A DNA stretch of 56,944 nucleotides. Source: Ardenticatenaceae bacterium. Lineage in GTDB: Bacteria > Chloroflexota > Anaerolineae > Promineifilales > Promineifilaceae. Made by a program: the position numbers and the translations under genes. Below, one piece after another: positions 34,561 through 42,765 of the stretch; the stretch's first letter is position 1, and every line of letters begins with the position of its first letter. A model generated the notes under the pieces. That model did no database searches. It saw nothing but the letters and a program-made list of their open reading frames with translations, and was not told where the DNA came from. The stretch is from the NCBI GenBank assembly GCA_030065875.1, contig JASJCR010000028.1, forward strand, positions 1 through 56,944. Direction: 5' to 3'.

Positions 34561-35760
34561 ATGACCTTCGATAGTGGAGAAGATTCCTTGTTGTCATCTC
34601 AAAATTTTCAACCATCGGTCAAACGCCTGCGATGGTTTGTTCTACTGATTCTTATTTTGTTCTTAACCGCCTGTTCCGTCACTGGCGTTTCGGAAAGTTG
34701 GCCGGGAATAACCGCAGAAGGATCGCGAGTCTATGTGTCAAACGCCAACCAGGTTGTAGCGATTGATGGTCAGTCTGGCGAGCAGGTGTGGCAGTACAAC
34801 GGCCAGGCGGCCAGCGAGAACTTTTATGCCCCTCCACTTGTTGAAGACGGCCGCGTCGTTTTGGGAGATTTTGGTGTGTCCGGCGGCATATTTGCCGGGG
34901 GCCGTCTGTTGGTAAAAATTCACGCCCTCGTTGATGGAGATCAAAGCCCGCCTCAGGTTGACTGGATTGCAGAAGACCAGGTTTCCGGCCGAATTTTTGC
35001 GTCCGCCCTTCAGGTAGATGATCGCATTTTTCTGGGCACCGGAGACAACAAGTTTGTGGCCCTGGACGCAGCTACCGGCGAAAAAATCTGGGAATTTGCG
35101 ACCGGCAATTCCGTTTGGGATAAACCGATCCATGTAGATGGTATACTGTACTTTACGTCGCTCGATAAAAATGTGTATGCTTTAGCGGCCGAAGATGGTG
35201 ATCTTGTCTGGTCAGCTTCCGTGAGCGGGGCCAGCGCTGGATCTCCCGTTTTGAATGAAAGCGCTGATTTGCTTTATGTGGGCAGTTTCTCCGGCGAGCT
35301 GTTAGCCTTAAATCGAGCGGATGGTTCACTGGCCTGGGAAGCTCCGGCCGAAGATTGGGTTTGGGGCACACCACTGTATCACGATGGGATTGTTTACTAC
35401 TCTGATCTCTCCGGCAATATTTATGCGGTCGATGGCGAGAGTGGAGAAAGTGTATGGAACAATTCCCCTGAAGTTCCTGGATCAGTTGAGTCGGAAATAT
35501 TGTTAATTGACGACCAACTTTTTGTAACCTCCGGGGATGTGGATACCGGTACGGGGGCAATAACGGCTTTTAATCTTGAAGGTCAGGAATTATGGCAAAA
35601 AGATGTTGATGCTGAGGTGCAGCCGCCGCCGGTATCGATGGATGGAGATCCGGTCATCGCTTTTGTTCCTGAAGATGAACCCCTTCAAGTTGTGCGGTAT
35701 GATGCAGAAAATGGGGCAATCTTGTGGCGCTTTACCCCGCCAATTGAAGATGAAGAGTAA
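34561..35760 (+). CDS. PQQ-repeat beta-propeller lipoprotein between yidD and yidC
   Basis: The protein has 399 residues. The N-terminus is basic and then hydrophobic (residues 24-37), ending in lipobox LTAC with Cys38, so a lipoprotein signal is likely. Repeated blades follow with WxxxxG-type and 'ALDAATGEKIWEF' / 'AVDGESGESVWN' motifs, the sequence style of PQQ-like or BamB propellers. BamB-family members scaffold outer-membrane assembly in diderms; in a probable monoderm like this it is more likely an extracytoplasmic scaffold. Its place between yidD and yidC suggests a role linked to membrane insertion, but this is inference. The ATG has no obvious ribosome site. Confidence 0.85.
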   Translation: MTFDSGEDSLLSSQNFQPSVKRLRWFVLLILILFLTACSVTGVSESWPGITAEGSRVYVSNANQVVAIDGQSGEQVWQYNGQAASENFYAPPLVEDGRVVLGDFGVSGGIFAGGRLLVKIHALVDGDQSPPQVDWIAEDQVSGRIFASALQVDDRIFLGTGDNKFVALDAATGEKIWEFATGNSVWDKPIHVDGILYFTSLDKNVYALAAEDGDLVWSASVSGASAGSPVLNESADLLYVGSFSGELLALNRADGSLAWEAPAEDWVWGTPLYHDGIVYYSDLSGNIYAVDGESGESVWNNSPEVPGSVESEILLIDDQLFVTSGDVDTGTGAITAFNLEGQELWQKDVDAEVQPPPVSMDGDPVIAFVPEDEPLQVVRYDAENGAILWRFTPPIEDEE

Positions 35761-35779
35761 TCGATAGGACGACTATCTT

Positions 35780-36706
35780 ATGTGGCAAACATTTATTGAT
35801 TTTATGCTCAACATTATGGTCTATCTGTATCAGGCGTTGGGCAACAACTTTCTCTTAGCATTGGCGGCGTTTACAATTTTGACCCGCGTTTTGCTGCTAC
35901 CGCTAAACCTTCGTCAGCAGCGCAGCAGCATTCGCATGCAGGAGATGCAGCCCCAGGTCCAGGCGATCCAAAAGAAATATAAAGATGACCAAAAAAGAAT
36001 GATGGAGGAGATGCAGAAAATCGGCTACAACCCAACTGAGCCATTGTTGGGCTGTTTACCGCTCCTGGTGCAAATGCCGATTTTCTTTGCCCTGTTCCGG
36101 GTCATCAATATTATGCTTCTATCGACCCCTCAATCGCTTCTGGAACTAAAAAGCAGAATTAGCGCGGGGTTTGATTTGGCAAACTTGCTGCCCATCGACA
36201 ATGAGTTTCTATGGCTAAATTTAGCTCAACCAGACCCATACCTCATCTTGCCGGTTTTGGTGGCCGGTACGATGTTCCTGCAGCAAAAGTTTATGATGCC
36301 GGCTAAAAAAGAAGAGGATAAGAAGCAGAAGGCCGCAAAAGAGGATAATCCGATGGCTCAGACCCAGCAAAGCATGCTGTACACGATGCCCATCATGTTC
36401 GGTTTCTTTGCGATGAGCTTTAACTCCGGCCTGGCTATTTACTTTGTTATCTCAAACATTATTGGCATTGGACAGGGATATATTACACGGCGGTCGCTGG
36501 CTCAGGCCCGCGCGGAATCTGAGGCCCGCAAAAAGGCTCGAAAAGAAAATGCGGCGCTGGGCGAAGGCTTAGAGGATGGAGATTCTGGAGGGGCTCAGTC
36601 AAATGGGTCGAGCAAACCGGCAGCCAAAGCAAAAAAACAAGATAAAAAATCTTCCGGCCAAAAAAGTTCACCGGTAAAAAGCAGCCGGAAGAAAAAACGG
36701 CGTTAG
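35780..36706 (+). CDS. yidC: YidC/Oxa1 membrane protein insertase
   Basis: The protein has 308 residues, the short form without the large periplasmic domain of Gram-negative YidC. The core motifs are LTRVLLLPLNLRQQRSS with the conserved hydrophilic-groove Arg, a cytoplasmic coiled region, EPLLGCLPLLVQMPIFFALF, and later membrane helices containing LPVLVAGTMFLQQKF and PIMFGFFAMSFNSGLAIYF. The long Lys-rich C-terminal tail (about 245-308; ending SSRKKKRR) is of the kind that contacts the ribosome and stands in for SRP-type targeting. It inserts small membrane proteins with or without SecYEG. Confidence 0.95.
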   Translation: MWQTFIDFMLNIMVYLYQALGNNFLLALAAFTILTRVLLLPLNLRQQRSSIRMQEMQPQVQAIQKKYKDDQKRMMEEMQKIGYNPTEPLLGCLPLLVQMPIFFALFRVINIMLLSTPQSLLELKSRISAGFDLANLLPIDNEFLWLNLAQPDPYLILPVLVAGTMFLQQKFMMPAKKEEDKKQKAAKEDNPMAQTQQSMLYTMPIMFGFFAMSFNSGLAIYFVISNIIGIGQGYITRRSLAQARAESEARKKARKENAALGEGLEDGDSGGAQSNGSSKPAAKAKKQDKKSSGQKSSPVKSSRKKKRR

Positions 36707-36721
36707 TGACGAAGTTAAAAG

Positions 36722-37582
36722 ATGGCGGAAACAAATATTATGAGCGCAAAGGGAAAAGCAATCGAAATTTCAGCAGATTCTGTTGATGAAGCGATACAAA
36801 AGGGATTACTGGTATTAGGCGTAACCCGCAGCGAAATCGAGTATGAAATTGTTGATGAGGGCCGATCCGGATTTTTAGGCATCGGCAATCGACTGGCAAA
36901 TATACGCATTTGGGTTAAAGGTGGTCAAGGGGATAATTCTGAGGTTGTAGAAACGGCTGTCGTGGAAAAAGAGGAAGAAGCTGTTCCTGAACCACCAGCG
37001 GCCGAAATTACGCCTGAAGCTGGCGTAGAAGTGGAGCCCGCTGTGCCTGCTGCAGTAGAAGATATGGAATTTGATGATCTAGAAAATTTACCCGACCCAT
37101 ATTTATTGGAAGAAGAAGAGGTCGCTGTCGAAGTGTTGACCACCCTCTTTGACAAAATGCAGCTGGATGTCGAAATAAAATCACAATTGGGCGAGGCGGA
37201 TGAATTGGGCAAACAGGCGGTAACCATCGATATTCGGGGCGAGGACCTCGATCCTCTGGTTGGTTCTCGAGGTGAAGGGGTCATCGATCTGCAATTTTTG
37301 GCTCGATTGATGGTTGGGCAGCAGCTGCGTCGTCGCGTAAGCTTCATGGTCGACGTGAACGGGTATCGCCATCGGAAAGAAGAGGGGCTGGAAAAATTAG
37401 CGCTGCGCATGGCAGACAAGGTAACCAAGCGGCAAAAGCCAATCACCTTGGAACCGATGAATTCTTACGAGCGGCGGTTGATTCACATGTCTCTGCGGGA
37501 CCAAGCAAAGGTGTATACCCGCAGTGTCGGAGAAGGAGCCAGTCGACGGGTCAGAATTTATCCGGCCAGCGAAAAGAATTAG
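36722..37582 (+). CDS. khpB: KhpB / Jag RNA-binding protein
   Basis: The protein has 286 residues. The Jag-N domain (about 8-60: AIEISADSVDEAIQKGL, then RSGFLGIGNRLANIRI) is followed by an acidic Glu/Ala/Pro linker (about 75-140). A KH domain follows (about 135-210, with IRGEDLDPLVGSRGEGVIDL), and then an R3H domain (about 215-283; LEPMNSYERRLIHMSLRD). KhpB pairs with KhpA in other bacteria to bind RNA and influence cell division and envelope. It follows yidC by 15 bases as in most genomes with this block. An internal ATG at 36740 is an alternative start. Confidence 0.93.
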   Translation: MAETNIMSAKGKAIEISADSVDEAIQKGLLVLGVTRSEIEYEIVDEGRSGFLGIGNRLANIRIWVKGGQGDNSEVVETAVVEKEEEAVPEPPAAEITPEAGVEVEPAVPAAVEDMEFDDLENLPDPYLLEEEEVAVEVLTTLFDKMQLDVEIKSQLGEADELGKQAVTIDIRGEDLDPLVGSRGEGVIDLQFLARLMVGQQLRRRVSFMVDVNGYRHRKEEGLEKLALRMADKVTKRQKPITLEPMNSYERRLIHMSLRDQAKVYTRSVGEGASRRVRIYPASEKN

Positions 37583-37632
37583 TGATAATACCGCAATAAA
37601 CGTTGACGACCTGAATCGATACAAAATAATGA

Positions 37633-38847
37633 TCAATTTTGCGGCTGTGTTTTCCAAACCAGCTTGAGCCGCACGCGTCTTTCTCCATCCAGAGACGTGT
37701 ACAGATAAGTGATATCATCGGCCGTGAGCAAATCAGCGTGCCCCACGCCTACATTGGCCGGTAGATCAACCAATATTGGATTTTCAGAAAAGGTTTCCCA
37801 ACGGCCGTCAATCCGACCCTCCGTCGTACGGGCTAACCCCAGCCCAAATTGTGAATCCCCGCCCGCGCCTGCTCCTGCGCCGCGTATGCCTTCATAAAGC
37901 ATGTAATATTCTTCGTCTATTTTGATCACTTCAGCTGAGCTGACCATCCGAAAATCCCAGTACGGGTGCGCCTCACGACCCACCGCATCCAGCGGTCCAT
38001 AAGCAGCTGCGGAACGAAATAAGGGGTTGTTTTCGCAGCGGCGGTAGGTTGCCGGTGGCTGATCAACCCGACCCACAAAACAGCCCATGCTGCCCGGACT
38101 TTGCCCCATGCCCACAAAAATATAAACCAGATCGTTTTCGACAAAAAGACCCGGTGGACCACCGGCCAGACATTGCTCCAAATTAATAATATTAAAGGGA
38201 TGGGGGCCAATTTCTTCTTCAGGGGCGCACCCTTCAAGACTTGACCACAATCCGGAATAAGAGACGCGTTCGGGCTGGCTCCACAATTCACCATCCAGCG
38301 AGCGGCGGATCATCACCCGCCCCAGGTGCTCATAAACCATTAAATAGCCGCGATCGAGGGGGGCAACTCGCGGATACTGCTGCTGGGCGATTTGATCCGC
38401 TTCGTTGGTGCAGGGACATTGGCGGCAGGAGAATTGGCACACCGGCGGATGTTCAGAAACAAAGCTTTTTCCCTGATCATCGCTTTTCAAAATAACGGTG
38501 CAGCCAGGGAAAGGTACCGGATCACCGCACTGGTCAACGGTCTCGGCCGCCTGGAAGCTGCTGTGTATGTAGCTCCACCAGCGGCCGTCAGGTCGAATAA
38601 TCGTGTCAGATTCTCCCATGGGCAGACCAGTAGTGGGGAGATCTAAAATAAATTCCGCTTCTCCGCCCCAAAAATCGGCCAGGGTGGGATTTAAAGCGCT
38701 TCCGGTGGTGTTTATCTCTCGAGGCGCTACCGGCGTGGCAGGCGGATAATACACCACGTTGGGAGCAAACCGGATCACGGCCGCCGCGCAGAGTAAAATC
38801 GCCAGGGCGACCGGGAGAAGCAGATAAGATGAGCGGAGTTGCGGCAT
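37633..38847 (-). CDS. Exported cysteine-rich protein with a GH43-like propeller appearance, unknown function
   Basis: The protein has about 404 residues. An uncleaved or cleaved N-terminal hydrophobic segment (about 8-28, LLLPVALAILLCAAAVIRF) directs export. The rest has repeated strands with WWSYIH, KSDDQGKSFVSE, MIRRSLDGELWSQ and YYMLYEGIRG, in the manner of five-bladed propellers of the GH43/GH32/sialidase superfamily. I cannot align a catalytic triad. About ten cysteines cluster (QCG, GCT, VCQ, SCR, QCP, PCT), suggesting disulfides outside the cell. The start is set at the ATG 38845-38847, 22 bases past the serA stop, so it may be the last gene of the serine operon. Confidence 0.7.
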   Translation of the reverse strand: MPQLRSSYLLLPVALAILLCAAAVIRFAPNVVYYPPATPVAPREINTTGSALNPTLADFWGGEAEFILDLPTTGLPMGESDTIIRPDGRWWSYIHSSFQAAETVDQCGDPVPFPGCTVILKSDDQGKSFVSEHPPVCQFSCRQCPCTNEADQIAQQQYPRVAPLDRGYLMVYEHLGRVMIRRSLDGELWSQPERVSYSGLWSSLEGCAPEEEIGPHPFNIINLEQCLAGGPPGLFVENDLVYIFVGMGQSPGSMGCFVGRVDQPPATYRRCENNPLFRSAAAYGPLDAVGREAHPYWDFRMVSSAEVIKIDEEYYMLYEGIRGAGAGAGGDSQFGLGLARTTEGRIDGRWETFSENPILVDLPANVGVGHADLLTADDITYLYTSLDGERRVRLKLVWKTQPQN

Positions 38848-38869
38848 GAGTGCCAATTGGGCGACTACA

Positions 38870-40465
38870 TCACATTTCAATCAGCTTGACGGCGGTGACC
38901 GCTTTGGCATGGGACAAAGCATCAAGCGCGCCGGCCGGTGGCGATCCGTCCAGGTTGATAAACGAGAGCGCTTCTCCGCCTGGAGCTGAACGGCCGAGAC
39001 GCCATTCGCCGATATTGACGCCGTAGGTTGCCAAAATAGTGGCGACTTGGCCGATCACGCCTGGCACGTCCTGATTGCGCATAATCAGCACCAATCCTTC
39101 CGGTTTAGCTTCAATCAGATAATCGTCCACTTCCACGATACGCGGCTCGAGACCGGCAAAAAGGGCTCCGGCCACCACGCGCGTGCGTTTCTCTCCCTGT
39201 TTATTTTTCCAGTGCGCCCGGCACCAGACCAGGTTGGTATAGCTCAACGTATTTTGGCCATATTCCTGGGCGATTTGCACGCCGTGCTGCTCCGCGATCA
39301 GCGGGGCGTTGATTTCATTGATCTCGGGCGAGATTTTGATCAATAATCCTTTGAGCAGGGCGGAGGCGATCGGCCGCACCATTTGCTTCATTTCTTCACC
39401 GCCCACCTCGATCTCAATTTTGGTAAACGGTGCATCGGTCAGGCCGCTTTGCAGCCGGCCGATTTTTTCAGCCAGGGCCATATACGGCCGTACTTTGTTG
39501 AAATCCAAACCCTTGGGAAAAGAGACGTTGACGGTATTGCGAAAATCAACCCCGCGCAGGGCGTCGGCCACCGCCTCAACCATCTCGACCGCGACAGCCC
39601 GCTGCGCTTCCCGGGAGCTGGCCCCCAGGTGAGGGGTATGCAGCACATTTGGCAAGCCGATCAGGGGAGAGTTTGTAGGTGGTTCGTTGAAATAAACGTC
39701 TAAACCCGCCGCGGCCACCTTGCCGGATTGTAAACCGGCCGCCAGGGCCTCTTCATCGATCAATTTGCCTCGGGCGACGTTGATCAGTATGACCCCATCC
39801 TTCATTTTGCCGATCGTTTCCCGATTGATCATCCTGGTGGTTTCCGGAGAAACAACCGTATGAAGGGTTAAAATATCGGTTTGGGCGAGCAAATCATCCA
39901 GGTCAAACAGCTCAACATTGTGCTCGCGGCCGACCGCTTCAGAAATGTAGGGATCGTAGGCGATAACGGTCATGCCAAAGGCCTGGGCGCGAGCGGCCAC
40001 CAGGCGGCCGATGTAGCCAAACCCGATGATACCCAGCGTTTTACCATACAGCTCCGTGCCCACAAATTTTGATCGGGCCCATTCTCCAGCGAGAAGGGAG
40101 GCGTGGGCCGGAGCGGTGTGCCGGTTAACCGCCAGCATGAGGGCCATCGTTTGTTCCGCGGTGGCCACGCTGTTGGCCTGCGGGGTATTCATGACGAAGA
40201 TGCCGAGTTTGGTGGCCGCTTCGAGATCGATATTGTCAACCCCGATGCCCGCCCGGCCGACCACTTTGAGCTTTTTGCCGGCCGCCAATATGTCGCTGTC
40301 CGGCCGTGTGCCGCTGCGCACAATTAAGGCATCATAGTCAGGCAGTTTGGCCATTAATTCTTCTTTGCTGAGACCGGTGATCATGTCATAAGACATGTCG
40401 TCCATTTCATCCAGCCGGTCAAGCCCAGCCTGTCCCAGCTTATCTGAGATGAGGATTTTGTACAT
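38870..40465 (-). CDS. serA: D-3-phosphoglycerate dehydrogenase (long form)
   Basis: The protein has 531 residues, the usual size of the long SerA with ASB and ACT domains. The substrate domain is followed by an NAD motif in GKTLGIIGFGYIGRLVA and the catalytic set NVARGKLID (Arg), YFNEPPTNSP (Glu) and TPHLGASS (His). The last roughly 75 residues form the ACT regulatory domain (DVPGVIGQVATILATYGVNI). It oxidises 3-phosphoglycerate to 3-phosphohydroxypyruvate, the first step of serine synthesis, and is commonly inhibited by serine through the ACT domain. A GGAAAA site precedes the ATG. A MITE-like repeat lies immediately upstream. Confidence 0.95.
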   Translation of the reverse strand: MYKILISDKLGQAGLDRLDEMDDMSYDMITGLSKEELMAKLPDYDALIVRSGTRPDSDILAAGKKLKVVGRAGIGVDNIDLEAATKLGIFVMNTPQANSVATAEQTMALMLAVNRHTAPAHASLLAGEWARSKFVGTELYGKTLGIIGFGYIGRLVAARAQAFGMTVIAYDPYISEAVGREHNVELFDLDDLLAQTDILTLHTVVSPETTRMINRETIGKMKDGVILINVARGKLIDEEALAAGLQSGKVAAAGLDVYFNEPPTNSPLIGLPNVLHTPHLGASSREAQRAVAVEMVEAVADALRGVDFRNTVNVSFPKGLDFNKVRPYMALAEKIGRLQSGLTDAPFTKIEIEVGGEEMKQMVRPIASALLKGLLIKISPEINEINAPLIAEQHGVQIAQEYGQNTLSYTNLVWCRAHWKNKQGEKRTRVVAGALFAGLEPRIVEVDDYLIEAKPEGLVLIMRNQDVPGVIGQVATILATYGVNIGEWRLGRSAPGGEALSFINLDGSPPAGALDALSHAKAVTAVKLIEM

Positions 40466-40484
40466 TGTTGTGTCTTTTCCTGAA

Positions 40485-40610
40485 TTAAGTAGTTTACAAA
40501 AAGAATTGTTAAAAAAGCCACGGATTAACACGGATTTTCACAGATTTCTCTCTCTAATCTGCGCAATCTGCGGACAAATTATTTTAGAAAAGTTTTTGTA
40601 AATTACTTAA
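40485..40610. mobile_element. 126-bp MITE-like element with 18-bp inverted ends
   Basis: The left end TTAAGTAGTTTACAAAAA (40485-40502) and the right end (40593-40610), when reverse-complemented, TTAAGTAATTTACAAAAA, differ at one base. The interior carries CCACGGATTAACACGG and TCTAATCTGCG words. The left 85-90 bases match 282-371 almost base for base. There is no open frame and no transposase, so it would be a non-autonomous element; target duplications are not clear. It sits between the serA start and the aminotransferase stop. Confidence 0.75.
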
Positions 40611-40621
40611 GTTGTGGAGGT

Positions 40622-40700
40622 GGGTAAACGGTAAAGGGTGTATGGTAAGGTCTCTTGTACCTTACACCTTTTACCCATCACCTTACACCCTTTACCCATC
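40622..40700. repeat. 21-bp tandem repeat with an inverted partner, overlapping a gene end
   Basis: ACCTTACACC(T/C)TTTACCCATC occurs twice in tandem (40659-40679 and 40680-40700). An imperfect inverted copy (GGTAAAGGGTGTATGGTAAGGT, 22 bases) lies at 40630-40651, so a hairpin with a 7-base loop can form. The second unit contains the stop codon (40699-40701) of the aminotransferase gene. Confidence 0.75.
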
Positions 40701-41823
40701 ACTCTGCGAATGGAATCCCCTTAAGGGCGAGAAAAGCATCGACATTTTCGAGAAGTTCGGCGATGTCGGCCGGTTTCCAATCTCCCATGTGGCCGATGCG
40801 GAAGGTTTTGTTTTTTAATGCGCCATACCCGTTTGAAAGGATCATCCCGCGCTCCCGCAAAAAGTCGTTGAGTTCGCCGACGCTAATTTCGTGGGTATTG
40901 GTGACGGTTGAAACGGTAGGAGAAGCGAATTTTTCGGCCGCCAGATAACCAAAACCGCGTGAATGGGCCCAGGTCATCGTTTGGTTGCGCATAGCCATAT
41001 GACGTTCCCAGCGCCCTTCCATGGTTTCCGCCAACATCGCGTCGAGCTGGACATCCATCGCGTAGAGCAAAGAAACGGCCGGGGTGGCCGGCGTCTGGTT
41101 TTTAACCAGGTACTTTTCCAGGGTGATAAAATCGAAATAGTAGCCGCGGTTGGGGATCGTTTTGGCTTTTTCAAACGCCCGCTGTGAAACCCCGGCAAAC
41201 GCCAGGCCAGGTGGGAGAGCAAAGGTTTTTTGGCTGGAGGTCAAAACCAGGTCGAGGTCCCATTCATCCATCTCCAATTGGGCGCCGCCCAGACCGCTAA
41301 CCGAGTCCACCATAATCGTGATGTCTTCACCACCAGGCAGGGCGCGCACGGCGGCCGCGATCTCTCTTACCGGATTGGTAATCCCGACGCTGGTTTCATT
41401 GTGAACAAAGGCCAACGCATCAAACCCTCCACCGGACAGCCGCTCAACGATCATTTCCGGGAGAACCGGTTTGCCCCATTCAACGTCAATGACGTCAACC
41501 TCTTTCCCGTTCGCTTTTGATACATCGATCCAGCGATCGCCAAAAGAGCCGTTGGTACAGTGCAATACCCGTTTGCGAACCAGATTTCGAGAAGCGCCTT
41601 CCCACATACCGGTGCCGGATGAGGCGGAGATATAAACTCGATGGACGGTGCGAAACACCTTTTTTAATTTGGGCTCAATACGGCCGATTAAATCCGCGCA
41701 CTCCGGCATGCGATGTCCAATCATCCAGGCGGTTTGAGCCTGCAATATTTCTTCCCGAACCTCAGTGGGTCCGGGCAAGAAGAGCTTGATATGCTTGTTC
41801 GAATTTTTGCTTGAGCTGTTCAT
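40699..41823 (-). CDS. Class V aminotransferase, probable phosphoserine or serine-glyoxylate aminotransferase
   Basis: The protein has 374 residues of fold-type I PLP enzyme. The start KLFLPGPTEVREEIL is typical of SgaA/AGT/SerC-like class V members. Asp and Gln ligands lie in MVDSVSGLGG, and the PLP lysine is in SSQKTFALPPG (Lys199). In organisms lacking classical SerC, such enzymes convert 3-phosphohydroxypyruvate plus glutamate to phosphoserine. Its position between serB-like and serA genes supports that role, but serine-pyruvate or serine-glyoxylate activity is an alternative. Its start overlaps the serB-like gene by 62 bases, unusually long for a coupled pair, and no later start preserves the conserved N-terminus. 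Confidence 0.88.
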   Translation of the reverse strand: MNSSSKNSNKHIKLFLPGPTEVREEILQAQTAWMIGHRMPECADLIGRIEPKLKKVFRTVHRVYISASSGTGMWEGASRNLVRKRVLHCTNGSFGDRWIDVSKANGKEVDVIDVEWGKPVLPEMIVERLSGGGFDALAFVHNETSVGITNPVREIAAAVRALPGGEDITIMVDSVSGLGGAQLEMDEWDLDLVLTSSQKTFALPPGLAFAGVSQRAFEKAKTIPNRGYYFDFITLEKYLVKNQTPATPAVSLLYAMDVQLDAMLAETMEGRWERHMAMRNQTMTWAHSRGFGYLAAEKFASPTVSTVTNTHEISVGELNDFLRERGMILSNGYGALKNKTFRIGHMGDWKPADIAELLENVDAFLALKGIPFAE

Positions 41824-42610
41824 CTTTAAAAGTCAACGCTCCTTCCTCAATTAGGGTTAAACATTTTTGTGCCAAATAGGGATGCGCTGTTTCTTCCAGT
41901 CGCTCCAGCCCGGCCGGACCCAAAATGAGGGCCAGTGAGGTGGCCAGGCTTTGGCTGTGGATAAAAATGGGGGCGTGAGCCTGGACTTTGGCCCGGGTAA
42001 CCACGCCACCAAATCCGGCAAAGAGATCAACGCGCCGACTGGCCAGCAAATCGCTGGTGCCGTCTCCGATTAACAAGGAACGGCCGCTTTTCCCTTCCAG
42101 CAGTTCGGCCACGATATCCGCCTTGCCGTCAGTAATTGTTAAGGCTCCTTCCTCAAAAGTTTTATAGCGCATAAAGCTATCAGAGCTTTGGCGCCACCAT
42201 TGACCGGTTAACGAATCATATTGGATGTCGACCGCGCGGATATTTTCTTTCGGGACTCCGAGGTAAATACCAAATTCGGCCACCGGTTCATACAACCCGC
42301 CGCTGACGATATAGACATTAATTCCCAGCTGCTGCAGCGCTTTGATGATTTGCCGAGCATCCTCGACAATGGTGCGTTTGTAGCTGTTTTTTATCGCCTG
42401 GACCTGCTGTCGCGTCGGCCGAACCGCCCGCAGCCGCTTGCCATATACTTCAGCTAAATCGATGTCTCCGTTCATGGCGGCATTTGTCAAAACTTCTACG
42501 CGCCATTTTTTGGAGGCGGATTCAGCCAGGATATCAATTCCCTCTATAGTACTTAAAGTGGAATCACAATCAAAAAAAATGTGTTGATAGGATGGCCAAC
42601 GCATAATCAC
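41762..42610 (-). CDS. serB: HAD-family phosphatase, probable phosphoserine phosphatase
   Basis: The protein has 282 residues. HAD motif I FFDCDSTLSTIEG (Asp14, Asp16) matches the DxDST of SerB. Motif II lies in IVSGG, and GDGTSDLLA is motif IV. A C-terminal extension of about 75 residues beyond the HAD core (RLEETAHPYLAQK...) is unusual for SerB. It would hydrolyse phosphoserine to serine, the last step of the pathway whose other genes follow. The GTG at 42610 has AAAAGG five bases upstream; an ATG at 42604 is a near alternative. The MtnX-like HAD-IB family is the main competing assignment. Confidence 0.82.
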   Translation of the reverse strand: MIMRWPSYQHIFFDCDSTLSTIEGIDILAESASKKWRVEVLTNAAMNGDIDLAEVYGKRLRAVRPTRQQVQAIKNSYKRTIVEDARQIIKALQQLGINVYIVSGGLYEPVAEFGIYLGVPKENIRAVDIQYDSLTGQWWRQSSDSFMRYKTFEEGALTITDGKADIVAELLEGKSGRSLLIGDGTSDLLASRRVDLFAGFGGVVTRAKVQAHAPIFIHSQSLATSLALILGPAGLERLEETAHPYLAQKCLTLIEEGALTFKDEQLKQKFEQAYQALLARTH

Positions 42611-42734
42611 TTAAACCTTTTTATTATGTGTATATTTTAAAGAGCGCAATGGTGAAGTTCCAGTGTATGGTTAAACCAACTGTTTGAAAGTAGAAGGGTA
42701 GTGAAGTGGAGAACAGGATGTACAAAGAAAACGG

Positions 42735-42765
42735 AAAAATAATTGGGTAATGTGCCCAAATTATT
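42735..42765 (-). terminator. Intrinsic terminator of the inositol-monophosphatase-family gene
   Basis: Read on the minus strand, AATAATTTGGG pairs with CCCAATTATT around a 7-base loop (one bulged T) and runs into a T-run at 42739-42735. The stem includes the stop codon of the gene (42761-42763). No gene is visible in the rest of the gap up to 42610. Confidence 0.65.

Noticed and set aside
42611..42760. Riboswitch or T-box upstream of the serine genes
   Set aside because: I looked for conserved riboswitch cores and found only a terminator-like hairpin belonging to the upstream gene.
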